This document shows, in pieces, positions 1 through 8,423 of a stretch of DNA of 64,000 nucleotides. The stretch is from Phytohabitans suffuscus (GTDB taxonomy: Bacteria > Actinomycetota > Actinomycetes > Mycobacteriales > Micromonosporaceae): assembly GCF_011764565.1 (NCBI RefSeq), contig NZ_AP022871.1, positions 1,302,001 to 1,366,000 of the forward strand, read 5' to 3'. Under the pieces are notes generated by a model. The model saw nothing but the letters and a program-made list of their open reading frames with translations, did not search any database and was not told the origin of the DNA. The first letter of the stretch is position 1. Every line of letters begins with the position of its first letter. The position numbers and the translations under genes were made by a program.

Positions 1-798
1 CACACCCTCGGGGGCGTACATGACGACGAGGACGAGCACGACGCCGTAGACCAGGTGCTGGTACTCGCCGATCGTGGCGGCCATCGTGGGCAGCCAGGTG
101 ATGATGACCGTGCCGATCACCGCACCGATCCACGACGAGGTGCCGCCGATGACGGCCATCGTGAGCGTGGTGATGATCAGTGTGAAGCCGGCCGAGGTCG
201 GCGACACGGTGCTGAAGGTCGACACGTACAGCGAGCCGGAGAGCGCGCCCAGCGCGGCCGAGATCGCGAAGACGGTGCGCTTGCGGCTCTTGAGGTCGAC
301 GCCGACGCTCATCACCAGCTCCTCGCTGGCCTTGATGCCGACCAGCGCGCGCCCGACCGAACGCCGTTCGAGCTGGCTGACCAGGACGATCGCGACGAGC
401 GCGGCGGCGAGCAGCCCACCGGTGCCCATGCCGAGCGGCACGCCCAGCAGGCCGAGCGCGCCGCCGGTCAGCTCTCCCCCGTTCGTCGCCACGACCGTGA
501 GGATCAGGTCGAACGCGAACGTGACCATGCCGAGGTAGAGGCCGCGCAGGCGGATCAGCGGCGCCGACATGAGGTACGCGACGACGCCGGAGGCGACGAT
601 CATCAGCAGCATCGCCGGGAGCACCGGCCAGCCGCGCATGGTCAGGATGCCGGTGCCGTACGCGCCGACGCCGTAGAAGCCGATGCTCGCGAAGCTGAAG
701 ACCCCGGAGCGCAGGGCGATCTGGACGCTCAGCGCCAGCGGGATGCTGATCAGCATGCCCTGGATCAGCGTGAGGTGGCTGAAGTACCAGCTGCTCAT
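1..798 (-). CDS. livM: Branched-chain amino acid-type ABC transporter permease LivM (3' end beyond window)
   Basis: This is an inner-membrane permease subunit of a HAAT-family ABC importer, normally paired with LivH. Translation from the ATG at 798 gives 266 residues with several hydrophobic segments. It carries the LivM-type stretch SFASIGFYGVGAYGTG and, further on, the cytoplasmic-loop pattern RALVGIKASEE; the last visible residues are VVLVLVVMYAPEGV. The C-terminus and any ATPase or binding-protein genes lie to the left of base 1. The start overlaps the livH stop by an ATGA junction, so the two are translationally coupled. Given the neighbouring P450 and CoA genes, the cargo may be an organic acid or aromatic compound rather than an amino acid; that is inference. 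Confidence 0.9.
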   Translation of the reverse strand, partial: MSSWYFSHLTLIQGMLISIPLALSVQIALRSGVFSFASIGFYGVGAYGTGILTMRGWPVLPAMLLMIVASGVVAYLMSAPLIRLRGLYLGMVTFAFDLILTVVATNGGELTGGALGLLGVPLGMGTGGLLAAALVAIVLVSQLERRSVGRALVGIKASEELVMSVGVDLKSRKRTVFAISAALGALSGSLYVSTFSTVSPTSAGFTLIITTLTMAVIGGTSSWIGAVIGTVIITWLPTMAATIGEYQHLVYGVVLVLVVMYAPEGV

Positions 799-1682
799 AC
801 CCGCTCCGCCAATCCCTTGCCGACCACGCCCTGCGGGCGCAGCAGGATGACCAGGAGGATGATCGCGAACGAGATCGCGTCCACCCACGTGCCCGAGGTC
901 TGCGAGATGACCACGGTCTCCGTGGCGGCCAGGACGACCGCGCCGATCGCGGTGCCCCAGACGCTGCCGACCGAGCCGAGGATGATGATCGCGAAGCCCT
1001 TGAGCATGAACGGCTCGCCACTGCCCGGGGTCAGCGCCCCGAGGTAGATCACGAGCAGCATGCCGGCGAGGCCGGCGAGAGATCCGGCGATCAGCATGGT
1101 CACCGCGGACAGCGCCCGGGTGTTCACGCCCATCAGCTCGGCCGTCTCGCCGTCGAACGCGACCGCGCGCAGCGCCCGGCCGGTGCGGGTCCGTGAGACC
1201 CAGAGCGCCAGCGCGGTACAGAGCACGGCGCCGAGCGCGATGATCACGATCTGGATGGTGGAGATCTGGGCGCCGCCGCCGAGACTGTAGGAGCTCCAGT
1301 CCAGGTGGCCGATGCCGAACGGGCTGTCGTGCGTGTACGCCACGGCGAGCGTCACCGGGATACCCGCGGCACCCACGCCGGCGATCAGCGTGAGCAGCTC
1401 CGACTGTCTCTTGTCGGCGACCTTGGCTCTGATATGTCGGAAGACGATGACGTCGAGCAGCAGCGTGCAGACGCCGGCGGTGCCGACGCCGATCACGAAC
1501 AGCAGCGCGAGCGGCAGGTCGAGGTGTTGGGTCACGACGTATGCGGTGAAGGCGCTGAACATCATCAGCGCTCCGTGGGCCAGGTTAAGCACGTCCAGTG
1601 CTCCCCAGGACAGGGTGAGCCCCAGGCTGAAAAGCACGTAGACCGCACAGAGCACCGCACCGTTGATCATCTGCTGGGTCAT
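795..1682 (-). CDS. livH: Branched-chain amino acid-type ABC transporter permease LivH
   Basis: A 295-residue hydrophobic permease of the LivH family with about eight predicted membrane segments. The N-terminal stretch GLTLSWGALDVLNLAHGALMM (residues about 20-40) matches the conserved first-helix region of LivH proteins, and the C-terminus ends in the usual LLRPQGVVGKG. The ATG at 1682 has GAGGGG five bases upstream. It overlaps livM by four bases. The gap of 125 bp to the upstream apbA-like gene on the same strand contains an AT-rich stretch near 1718-1740, so livHM may have its own promoter. Substrate is not determinable from permeases alone. Confidence 0.92.
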   Translation of the reverse strand: MTQQMINGAVLCAVYVLFSLGLTLSWGALDVLNLAHGALMMFSAFTAYVVTQHLDLPLALLFVIGVGTAGVCTLLLDVIVFRHIRAKVADKRQSELLTLIAGVGAAGIPVTLAVAYTHDSPFGIGHLDWSSYSLGGGAQISTIQIVIIALGAVLCTALALWVSRTRTGRALRAVAFDGETAELMGVNTRALSAVTMLIAGSLAGLAGMLLVIYLGALTPGSGEPFMLKGFAIIILGSVGSVWGTAIGAVVLAATETVVISQTSGTWVDAISFAIILLVILLRPQGVVGKGLAERV

Positions 1683-1807
1683 GGGGTCCCCTCGCGGTGT
1701 GGATCAGGGGGCGATCTTGTAATCACTGATAATGGTTGGAATGAAATGCCCTGTCAAGGAACCGAAACAATCCCGTAGCCGCCTGTTCGCCCTGGCAGCC
1801 GCGGTGG

Positions 1808-2743
1808 TCACTGGTTGCCGGAGAGCTCCTCGCGGGCGGCGACGAGCAGCCGCAGCGTGCTGAGCACCGGGGTGGGCACGCCGAGCCGGGCGCCGAGGGC
1901 CTCGATCTCACCGGCGAACTCGCCGATCTCCGTCGGGCGGCCGCCGCGCAGCGACTGGTACGTGGACCCGAGGTTGTCCCGGGCGACCGGCCGCCCGGCG
2001 AACCGGGCGCGCAGCCGCTCCTGGTCCGGGCGCACGCCGAGCGCCTCCGCGACCGCCAGGACCTCGGCCCTGGCCCGCTCCATGACCTCCCACGCGTGCT
2101 GGCTGCGGGTGATCGCCCGGACCGGCAGGAACAGCGCGCCGGCGACCGCGTTGGAGACCGCGCCGACGGCCTTCTCCCAGACCATGGCGTCCCGGTCGCC
2201 GTCGATGCGGATCGGCAGCGCCGGGGACCGCAGCGGCGCCAGCAGCGCGGCGACGCGGGCCGCCCGGCCCGGCGGCGGCGCGACCACGATCGGGCCGGCC
2301 ACCGTGTGGTCGACCGTGCCGGCGGCGACGTAGGCGGCGCCCTGGTAGATCACGCCGGCCACGCCGCGCGGGTCCGCCTTCTCCACCTCGCCGGCGGTGG
2401 TCAGGCCGTTCTGCAGTGCCACGATGGCCCCGTCCGCGGCGGCCAGCGACCGGCCCAGCGCGACCGCCCAGCCCGTGTCGTAGCTCTTGTGCAGCAGCAG
2501 CACCACGTCGTACGCGGACGCCGGCGCCTCGGCGGCCAGGACGACCTCCGGGTGCGCGCGCAGCGGCGCCTCCCCGGTGACCAGGCGCCGCACCTCCACG
2601 CCCCGCGAGCCGATCGCCTCGACCGCGTCGCGCCGGCGGCTGACGATGGTCACCGCGGTACGCCCGTCGTGGGCCAGGAGCGCGCCGACGAGCTGCCCGA
2701 GCGCCCCGGCGCCGACCACCGCCACCCGGACCCGGGCGGTCAT
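1808..2743 (-). CDS. Ketopantoate reductase family protein (ApbA/PanE-like)
   Basis: 311 residues. An N-terminal Rossmann nucleotide-binding fold opens with VAVVGAGALGQLVG (residues 7-20), followed by the QNG motif and, in the C-terminal helical domain, WEKAVGAVSNAVAGAL, which holds the lysine that protonates the substrate in PanE. The family reduces 2-oxo acids with NADPH. Its place directly downstream of an SDR (ATGA overlap at 2743) and in a P450/ferredoxin operon argues against a house-keeping pantothenate role and for reduction of a branched 2-keto intermediate. That substrate assignment is inference. Confidence 0.85.
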   Translation of the reverse strand: MTARVRVAVVGAGALGQLVGALLAHDGRTAVTIVSRRRDAVEAIGSRGVEVRRLVTGEAPLRAHPEVVLAAEAPASAYDVVLLLHKSYDTGWAVALGRSLAAADGAIVALQNGLTTAGEVEKADPRGVAGVIYQGAAYVAAGTVDHTVAGPIVVAPPPGRAARVAALLAPLRSPALPIRIDGDRDAMVWEKAVGAVSNAVAGALFLPVRAITRSQHAWEVMERARAEVLAVAEALGVRPDQERLRARFAGRPVARDNLGSTYQSLRGGRPTEIGEFAGEIEALGARLGVPTPVLSTLRLLVAAREELSGNQ

Positions 2744-3576
2744 CAGCCGCCCCGCCGCCCCGCCTCGAAGATCGCGCCGCCGGCCTCGTTCTCCCCCTTG
2801 GTCCAGCGCGAGTCGCCCGGTATCGCGGTGAAGCCCCCGTCCACCACGAGCGTGTGCGCGGTGATCATCTCGGCGGCCGGGCTCGCCAGGAACGCCACCG
2901 CCTCGGCGATGTCCTCCGCGAAGGCCGGGCGCTTTCCGTCCGTACGGGCCTTGAGCAGCTCCGCGGTCCGCTCGACGGCGGTCGCGTCGCCGGTGGCGAG
3001 GTCGGCGTTCATCGGCGTGGCGGTGGGGCCGGGCATGATCGCGTTGACCCGGATGCCGTGCGGGCGCAGCTCGCCGGCGACCGAGCGCATCAGGCCGAGG
3101 ATGCCGGCCTTCGCCGCGCTGTACGCGTGGTTGCCCACGCCGCCGGCGACCGCGGCGGGGCTGGTGGTCGCGATGATGACGCCGCTCTGCCGGGGCCGCA
3201 TGACCCGGGCCGCGTGCTTCATCGACAGGAACACCCCGCGCAGGTCGATCGCCCAGGTGGCGTCCACCGCGTCCATGTCGGCGGTGTGGATCGGCCCGTA
3301 CGCGCCGAACACGCCGGCGTTGGCGAACATGAGGTCGAGCCGCCCGAACGCCTCGACGGCCAGGTCGACCGCGGCGGCGACGTCGTCCTCCCGCGCCACG
3401 TCGACGCGGAGCGCCCGCGCCTGCGGACCGATCCGCCAGGCGACCTCCTCGACCCGCTCGGCCTGCACGTCGGCGCAGACGACCCGCCACCCCCGGTCGG
3501 CCAGCAGCCGCGCGGTCGCCGCGCCGATCCCGCTCGCCGCCCCCGTGACGACCGCTACGTCGCCGTTGCGGCTCAT
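2743..3576 (-). CDS. SDR family NAD(P)-dependent oxidoreductase
   Basis: 277 residues, a classical short-chain dehydrogenase. The cofactor motif TGAASGIG lies at residues 11-18, NAG follows in the central strand, and the catalytic Tyr-Lys pair is in YSAAKAG. The C-terminal region has GGGVPGEP-type loops replaced by the usual FLASPAAEMITAHTLVVDGG. The acidic residue after the second strand (VCADVQ) suggests NAD(H) preference. I chose the ATG at 3576 because it overlaps the ferredoxin stop (ATGA); a longer reading frame upstream is only a shadow of the ferredoxin gene. It probably oxidises an alcohol formed by the neighbouring P450s. Confidence 0.9.
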   Translation of the reverse strand: MSRNGDVAVVTGAASGIGAATARLLADRGWRVVCADVQAERVEEVAWRIGPQARALRVDVAREDDVAAAVDLAVEAFGRLDLMFANAGVFGAYGPIHTADMDAVDATWAIDLRGVFLSMKHAARVMRPRQSGVIIATTSPAAVAGGVGNHAYSAAKAGILGLMRSVAGELRPHGIRVNAIMPGPTATPMNADLATGDATAVERTAELLKARTDGKRPAFAEDIAEAVAFLASPAAEMITAHTLVVDGGFTAIPGDSRWTKGENEAGGAIFEAGRRGG

Positions 3577-3782
3577 GCCTTGATGTGGAGGGCTTGGACC
3601 GGGCAGTTGGTGGCGGCCTCCTCGACCGCGCCGCGCAGCGCACCCGGCACCGGGTCCCGCAGCACCACCGCCCGCTCCTCGTCGTCCACGTCGAAGACCT
3701 CGGCCGCGTAGATGAGGCACAGCGCGTGGCCCTCGCAGGCGACGCGGTCGACCTCCACGGTGAAGTCGGCACCTGTCGTCAT
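3573..3782 (-). CDS. Small [3Fe-4S]-type ferredoxin of a P450 system
   Basis: 69 residues. The cysteine pattern CEGHALC (Cys-x5-Cys) near the N-terminus and a single C-terminal Cys in NCPVQAL is that of the monocluster ferredoxins that pass electrons to actinobacterial P450s. ATG at 3782 is preceded by AGGGAG six bases upstream; a TTG two codons earlier is possible but less well placed. It overlaps the ferredoxin-reductase stop upstream and the SDR start downstream, so it sits in a tight electron-transfer block with the FAD reductase and P450 genes. Confidence 0.9.
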   Translation of the reverse strand: MTTGADFTVEVDRVACEGHALCLIYAAEVFDVDDEERAVVLRDPVPGALRGAVEEAATNCPVQALHIKA

Positions 3783-3784
3783 CG

Positions 3785-4975
3785 TCAACTCCCTAACTCG
3801 TGGACCGCGGCCGCGATCTCCTTGAACGGTGCCCCGGCGGTGAGCTTGGCGCGCAGGGACAGCACGTGCTTGGCACGACCGATGCCGAGTACGGCGGTTG
3901 CCCGGTCGCCTTCGCCGTACGCGGCGAGCAGCGAGCGGCCGTCCGCGCCGGCCCGCAGCTCGACCTCGTCACCGGGGCGGGGCAGGCCGAAGCACTGCAG
4001 CTTGGTGCCGCACTGGTCGCTCCAGAAGTAGTGCAGCGGGTCCAGCGGCTTGCGGCTGTCCCGCTCGGCGAGCAGGTTGCCGGCGACGGCGACCGCCTGG
4101 GCGGCGGTGGTGGTCCAGTGCTCGACCCGGACCGGCTTCTCCGAGCCCGGGTAGCGCCAGGCGGCGGCGTCGCCGACCGCGTACACGCCGCGCGCCGAGG
4201 TCTCCCCGAACGCGTCGCAGACGATGCCGTCGGCCAGCTCCAGGCCCGAGTCGGCCAGCCAGTCCACCGCCGGGCGTACCCCTACACAGACCGCGACGAC
4301 CGTGGCGTCCACCGCGTCCCCGTCCGCGAGCACCAGGTGGCCTTCGACCACGCCCGTGACCGAGGTGCCGCACCGCACGTCGACGCCGTCGGCGGCGTGC
4401 ATGCCGCGCACGTGGCCGCCGACCTCGGCGCCGAGCGCCCCGTACAGCGGGGTCGGCGCGGTCTCCAGCAGCGTCACCGGGGTGCCGGCCGCCGCGGCGG
4501 CGGAGGCGATCTCGCACCCCATGAACCCGCCGCCGACGACCGCGAGCCGCTCGTGCCGCAGGATCGCCTCGCGCAGCCCGACCGCGTCCGTGTACGTGCG
4601 CACGGTGTGCGCCGTGCCGGCGAGCTGGGGCAGCTGCCGCGTGGTGGTGCCGGTGGCGAGCACGGCGGCGGAGTACCGGACCTCGGTGCCGTCGTCCAGC
4701 TCCACCGCCCGCCCCGCGACGTCGAGCCGGACCGCGCGGCGGCCGAGGACGAGGTCGCACAGGTCGGCGTACGCGTCCGGCGGGCGCAGGAACGGCGGCT
4801 CGCGCAGCCGGTCCGGGTGCAGCAGCTGCTTGGACAGCGGCGGCCGGTCGTACGGGGCCACCCGCTCGTCGCCGACCAGGGTGATCGGGCCGGCGTGGCC
4901 GAGGCGGCGCAGGGCCTCGACGGTACGCAGCCCGCCCAGTCCCCCGCCGACGACGACGATCCGCTCCCCGGTCAC
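3785..4975 (-). CDS. FAD-dependent ferredoxin reductase (rhodocoxin/putidaredoxin reductase type)
   Basis: 396 residues. The N-terminal FAD motif VVVGGGLGGLRTVEALRR (residues about 6-23), the strongly conserved PYDRPPLSKQLL, a second dinucleotide motif AVVGGGFMGCEIA for NAD(P)H near residue 145, and YAVGDAA near the end define the family. The C-terminal part (WSDQCGTKLQCFG) corresponds to the usual reductase domain. GTG at 4975 gives MTGERIVVV and starts two bases after the P450 stop. It should feed electrons from NAD(P)H to the adjacent ferredoxin and so to the P450s. Confidence 0.92.
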   Translation of the reverse strand: MTGERIVVVGGGLGGLRTVEALRRLGHAGPITLVGDERVAPYDRPPLSKQLLHPDRLREPPFLRPPDAYADLCDLVLGRRAVRLDVAGRAVELDDGTEVRYSAAVLATGTTTRQLPQLAGTAHTVRTYTDAVGLREAILRHERLAVVGGGFMGCEIASAAAAAGTPVTLLETAPTPLYGALGAEVGGHVRGMHAADGVDVRCGTSVTGVVEGHLVLADGDAVDATVVAVCVGVRPAVDWLADSGLELADGIVCDAFGETSARGVYAVGDAAAWRYPGSEKPVRVEHWTTTAAQAVAVAGNLLAERDSRKPLDPLHYFWSDQCGTKLQCFGLPRPGDEVELRAGADGRSLLAAYGEGDRATAVLGIGRAKHVLSLRAKLTAGAPFKEIAAAVHELGS

Positions 4976-4977
4976 GG

Positions 4978-6168
4978 CTACGCCGGCCAGACCAGGGGCA
5001 GCGAGCGCAGGCTCAGCTGGTGGCCGCGCTCGACGAGCGCGGTGCCGGGCGCCAGCGCGTACTCGGGAATCCGCCGGTGCCACTCGCGGACCACGACCTC
5101 GATCTCGTGCCGGGCCAGGTGCATGCCGAGGCAGCGGTGTACGCCGGCGCCGAAGCCCAGGTGGTGCCCGGTGTTCGGGCGGTCCAGCCGGAACTCGTCC
5201 GGGCACTCGAACTTGCGCGGGTCGCGGTTGGCCGAGGCGATGCCGAGCCAGACGATGTCGCCGGCCTTCATCGGCAGGCCGTGGAAGTCGACGTCCTTGA
5301 GCACCAGCCGGCCCTCCTGCAGGATCAGCGAGTACAGGCGCATGAACTCCTCGATCGCCTTCGGCACCAGGTCGGGCTGCTCCACCAGCGTCCGCCGGTC
5401 GTCCGGGTGCTCGGCCAGGTGCGCGAAGACGTAGCCGAGGCCGCTGCGGGTGGTGTCCAGCCCGGCGGTCACCAGCGACAGGCACACCGTCTTGAGGTCC
5501 TCCTTGCTAAGCCAGCGCGGCCCGTGCTCCGGGTGCAGCATCCGGCTGAGGAAGTCGGTCTCCGGGTCGCGCGGGCCGCGCCGCCGGTCCTCGATCGCCC
5601 CGTCGAAGTAGTCGAGGATCGACGCGACCGCCGCCTCGGCCTCCGGTCCTTTGTAGAGGTTGGCGAAGAGCGCGCCGACCCACTCCAGGAACTTGGGGCC
5701 GTCCTCGACCGGCATGCCGATCGTGGCCAGGAACATCTCGGTCGGGTACCGCAGCGCGAAGCCCTCGACGAGGTCGGTCCCGCCCAGCGGTGCCACCTCC
5801 TCGACCAGGTCGCGGGCCCGCTGCCGGGCCAGGGCGTCGAGGCCGCGCACGGCGGCCGGCGAAAACCAGCGGTTGAGCACCCGCCGCAGCCGCAGGTGCT
5901 CCTCGCCGTCCAGGTTGTTGGGCATGAAGCGGACCTTGCGGTCGGGGCTCAGCGCGTTGGAGACCGAGTTGGAGAAGTACTCGGGCATCTGGATGGCCTC
6001 GAGCACGTGCTCGTACCGGGTGACCATCCAGAACGGGTGGTTGGTGGAGTCGTTGCGGTGGAACGGGGCGGCCTCGCGCTCCGCGGACGCCATGGCGTAG
6101 TGCGACAGCATCGGGCCGTCGTGGCGGTAGTCGGTGTGGCTGACCGGGCAGCCGGACGGTTCTGTCAC
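4978..6168 (-). CDS. Cytochrome P450 (first of three)
   Basis: 396 residues. The I-helix has the complete oxygen-activation motif TAGLDTTRSG, the K-helix ExxR is EEFMR, and the haem loop is FGAGVHRCLG with the ligand Cys near residue 346. The substrate-side residues do not allow a family number to be given. GTG at 6168 follows GGAAGGTAGG with a good spacing; an in-frame ATG at 6186 has no clear ribosome binding site. It is a class I bacterial P450 expected to use the ferredoxin and reductase encoded just downstream. Confidence 0.93.
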   Translation of the reverse strand: MTEPSGCPVSHTDYRHDGPMLSHYAMASAEREAAPFHRNDSTNHPFWMVTRYEHVLEAIQMPEYFSNSVSNALSPDRKVRFMPNNLDGEEHLRLRRVLNRWFSPAAVRGLDALARQRARDLVEEVAPLGGTDLVEGFALRYPTEMFLATIGMPVEDGPKFLEWVGALFANLYKGPEAEAAVASILDYFDGAIEDRRRGPRDPETDFLSRMLHPEHGPRWLSKEDLKTVCLSLVTAGLDTTRSGLGYVFAHLAEHPDDRRTLVEQPDLVPKAIEEFMRLYSLILQEGRLVLKDVDFHGLPMKAGDIVWLGIASANRDPRKFECPDEFRLDRPNTGHHLGFGAGVHRCLGMHLARHEIEVVVREWHRRIPEYALAPGTALVERGHQLSLRSLPLVWPA

Positions 6169-6188
6169 GAGGTGCCTACCTTCCATGG

Positions 6189-7478
6189 CTAACGGATCAC
6201 CAGCGGCAGGTTGACCAGGGCCCGCGCGATGTGCCGGTCCTGGAACACCAGCTCGCCCCCGGGGTCGAGGTCGACCGTCGGGAAGCGGGTCACCAGCTGC
6301 TTGAGTACGACCTGCCCCTCCAGCCGGGCCAGCGTGGAGCCCAGGCAGCGGTGGATGCCCCCGCCGAAGGCCAGGTGCGGGTTGGGTCGCCGGGTGAAGT
6401 CGATGCGGTCCGGGTCGGGGAAGACCTCCGGGTCGCGGTTCGCCGCGCCGATCAGGGCCACCGCCGCCTCGCCCCGGCGCAGCAGCCGGCCGCCGATCTC
6501 GACGTCCTCGTAGATCCACCGCGGTGGCGGGGCCTGCGCAGGGCTGGCCCAGCGCAGCAGCTCCTCGGTCGCCGGTACGGCCAGCCGGTCCGGGTCGGCG
6601 GCCAGCTCCTCGAAGCGGTCGCGCTGCCGCAGCAGGCCGAGCGTGCCGACGCCGAGCAGCCCCATCGCCGGGGACTGCCCGGCCTGCAGCAGGGTGGAGA
6701 TGGTGCCGTACAGCTCCGGCTCGGACATCCGCTCCTCGTCGGCGGCGGCCACGATCGCGCCGATGACGTCGTCGGCGTCGCCGCGCCGGCGGGCCGCGAA
6801 CAGCCCGTCCAGGTAGGTGGCGAACCCCTCGGCGCCCTCGGCGGCGACGACCACGCGGTCGAACGAGCCGTCCACGTCGAAGCCCTGCATCAGCCGGTCG
6901 GAGAGGCCGAGCACGTGCTCGCGGTCCTCGGGCGGCACGCCCATCAGCTCGGACATCACGATCAGCGGCAGCTTGTGCGCCACCATGGCGGCGAAGTCGA
7001 AGCGCCCGCCCGCCTGCTCCATGTCGTCGAAGAGCCCGCTGACGAGCTGCTCCAGGCGCGGGCGGAAGGCGGCCACCCGCTGCGGCGTGAAGTAGCCGGC
7101 GATGACCGCGCGTACCCGGGCGTGGTCCGGGTCGTTCATCGCGGTCAGGAACGACTTGCGCAGCGCGAAGTAGGACTGCGTCTCGGGCGGCGCGCCGGCG
7201 CCGAAGTCCCAGCCGAGGTCGGCCGGTGTCGCGCCGAGGGCCGCCAGCCGGTCCACGCTGAGCCGGAACAGCGCCGAGCAGTCGGCGTGCCGGAAGAGGT
7301 ACCAGAGGCCGGGCAGCCGCGGGTCGCTCGGCAGCCCCCAGTGCACCGGGTCGTGCGCACGGTACCGCGCGAACACCGGGAACGGGTCCCGCGCGTGGTC
7401 GATGGCCAGGTCGAACCGGGGAAGCACGTTGCCCTCCAGGTTCGCCGCGCTGCGGTCGGCGTCGACGACGAAGCTCAC
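6189..7478 (-). CDS. Cytochrome P450 (second) with atypical I-helix
   Basis: 429 residues. ExxR is EELLR and the haem loop FGGGIHRCLG places the ligand Cys near residue 378. The I-helix reads LLQAGQSPAMG: the usual acidic residue-threonine pair is replaced by Ser-Pro. In P450s lacking this threonine, substrate hydroxyl groups sometimes take over proton delivery, or the enzyme does atypical chemistry; which applies here is unknown. GTG at 7478 follows GGAGGGAGG five bases away. Upstream lies a 93-bp gap with an AT-rich candidate promoter (about 7505-7535). Confidence 0.93.
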   Translation of the reverse strand: MSFVVDADRSAANLEGNVLPRFDLAIDHARDPFPVFARYRAHDPVHWGLPSDPRLPGLWYLFRHADCSALFRLSVDRLAALGATPADLGWDFGAGAPPETQSYFALRKSFLTAMNDPDHARVRAVIAGYFTPQRVAAFRPRLEQLVSGLFDDMEQAGGRFDFAAMVAHKLPLIVMSELMGVPPEDREHVLGLSDRLMQGFDVDGSFDRVVVAAEGAEGFATYLDGLFAARRRGDADDVIGAIVAAADEERMSEPELYGTISTLLQAGQSPAMGLLGVGTLGLLRQRDRFEELAADPDRLAVPATEELLRWASPAQAPPPRWIYEDVEIGGRLLRRGEAAVALIGAANRDPEVFPDPDRIDFTRRPNPHLAFGGGIHRCLGSTLARLEGQVVLKQLVTRFPTVDLDPGGELVFQDRHIARALVNLPLVIR

Positions 7479-7571
7479 GATGACCTCCCTCCGCCTCGCA
7501 GATCAGGCTAATGATGCACATAGAATACGGTCAAGGATCTTCCCTTGCCGGGCGGATCCAGAGGGGTCGGG

Positions 7572-8414
7572 TCAGTAGAGGACGCGCAGGTCGTCGCGGA
7601 GGTCGTTGGTCAGCTTGACCACGCGCGTCAGCGTCGCGCCGAGCGGCTCCACCTGCGGCAGGTCGGCCAGGCCGTTGACCACCTGGGCGAAGGTCGGCAG
7701 GTCCTCCCAGCGGGCCCGGGTCCAGTCGACCCGCCCGGCGCCGCTCCACCGGTCGAGGATCTTCTGCTGGTACACGCCGGCCGGGATCATGACCACCTCG
7801 TCGACGGCCGCCTTGCCGACCTCCGTCGTGCTGGGGAAGTACTTGTAGTTGAACCTCGGCCGCTGCGCGATGCCGGTCGACGGGTCGGCGAAGCCGGTGG
7901 CCTCCTCCCGCTCGTGCGGCCAGTCGCCGAGCGTCACGCCCTCGGCGACCAGGCGGCCGAACTCGAAGCCCTCCCAGCTCGCCGTGCAGACCAGGTCACC
8001 GTCCACATCGGCCGGCGCGGGCACGTCGGCGAAGAGCTTCGGATGGCCGGCCTCGTCGCGGCCCACGATGATCGGGTCGGCCATGCTCTCCCACATCACC
8101 GCGACGAAGTCGCCCTCGGTCTCGCCGGCCGCCCCGCGGTGCACCGCCCGGAAGAGCACCTCGAAGTAGTTGTAGCCGCGCCCGGCCAGCCAGGGGAAGC
8201 CGAGGTTGTGCAGCACCCGTACGGTCACGACCGGCTCCGGGGCGGGCACGAACGGCGCCGGCAGCACCGCGGCGAGGGCGTCCGGTTCGGTGCGGTACGC
8301 GCAGGTGACGAGGTTGGTGCGGATCGGCTCGCCGGTGAACCGCCGCCCTTCGGGCCCCTGCCTCGGGCCCAGCGACGGGCCGAAGCCGATCGGCATCCGG
8401 TACATCTCGGCCAT
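7572..8414 (-). CDS. Acetoacetate decarboxylase (ADC) superfamily protein
   Basis: 280 residues with the ADC-fold pattern: a beta-rich domain with NYFEVLF, a RDEAGHPKLFADV stretch where ADC enzymes carry the Schiff-base lysine, and FNYKYFPS toward the C-terminus. Only one lysine is present at the catalytic position, where clostridial ADC has two in tandem. Many family members are not decarboxylases but hydratases, aldolases or lyases of keto acids. RBS GGAGGAG precedes ATG at 8414, ten bases after the P450 stop. Its position between P450 genes suggests it acts on a keto intermediate of the pathway. Confidence 0.82.
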   Translation of the reverse strand: MAEMYRMPIGFGPSLGPRQGPEGRRFTGEPIRTNLVTCAYRTEPDALAAVLPAPFVPAPEPVVTVRVLHNLGFPWLAGRGYNYFEVLFRAVHRGAAGETEGDFVAVMWESMADPIIVGRDEAGHPKLFADVPAPADVDGDLVCTASWEGFEFGRLVAEGVTLGDWPHEREEATGFADPSTGIAQRPRFNYKYFPSTTEVGKAAVDEVVMIPAGVYQQKILDRWSGAGRVDWTRARWEDLPTFAQVVNGLADLPQVEPLGATLTRVVKLTNDLRDDLRVLY

Positions 8415-8423
8415 TTTCTCCTC

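Noticed and set aside
1808..3772. Single long reading frame spanning the ApbA-like, SDR and ferredoxin genes
   Set aside because: Its N-terminal two thirds is an arginine-rich out-of-frame translation of the SDR and ferredoxin genes; only the last part is the real ApbA-like protein.
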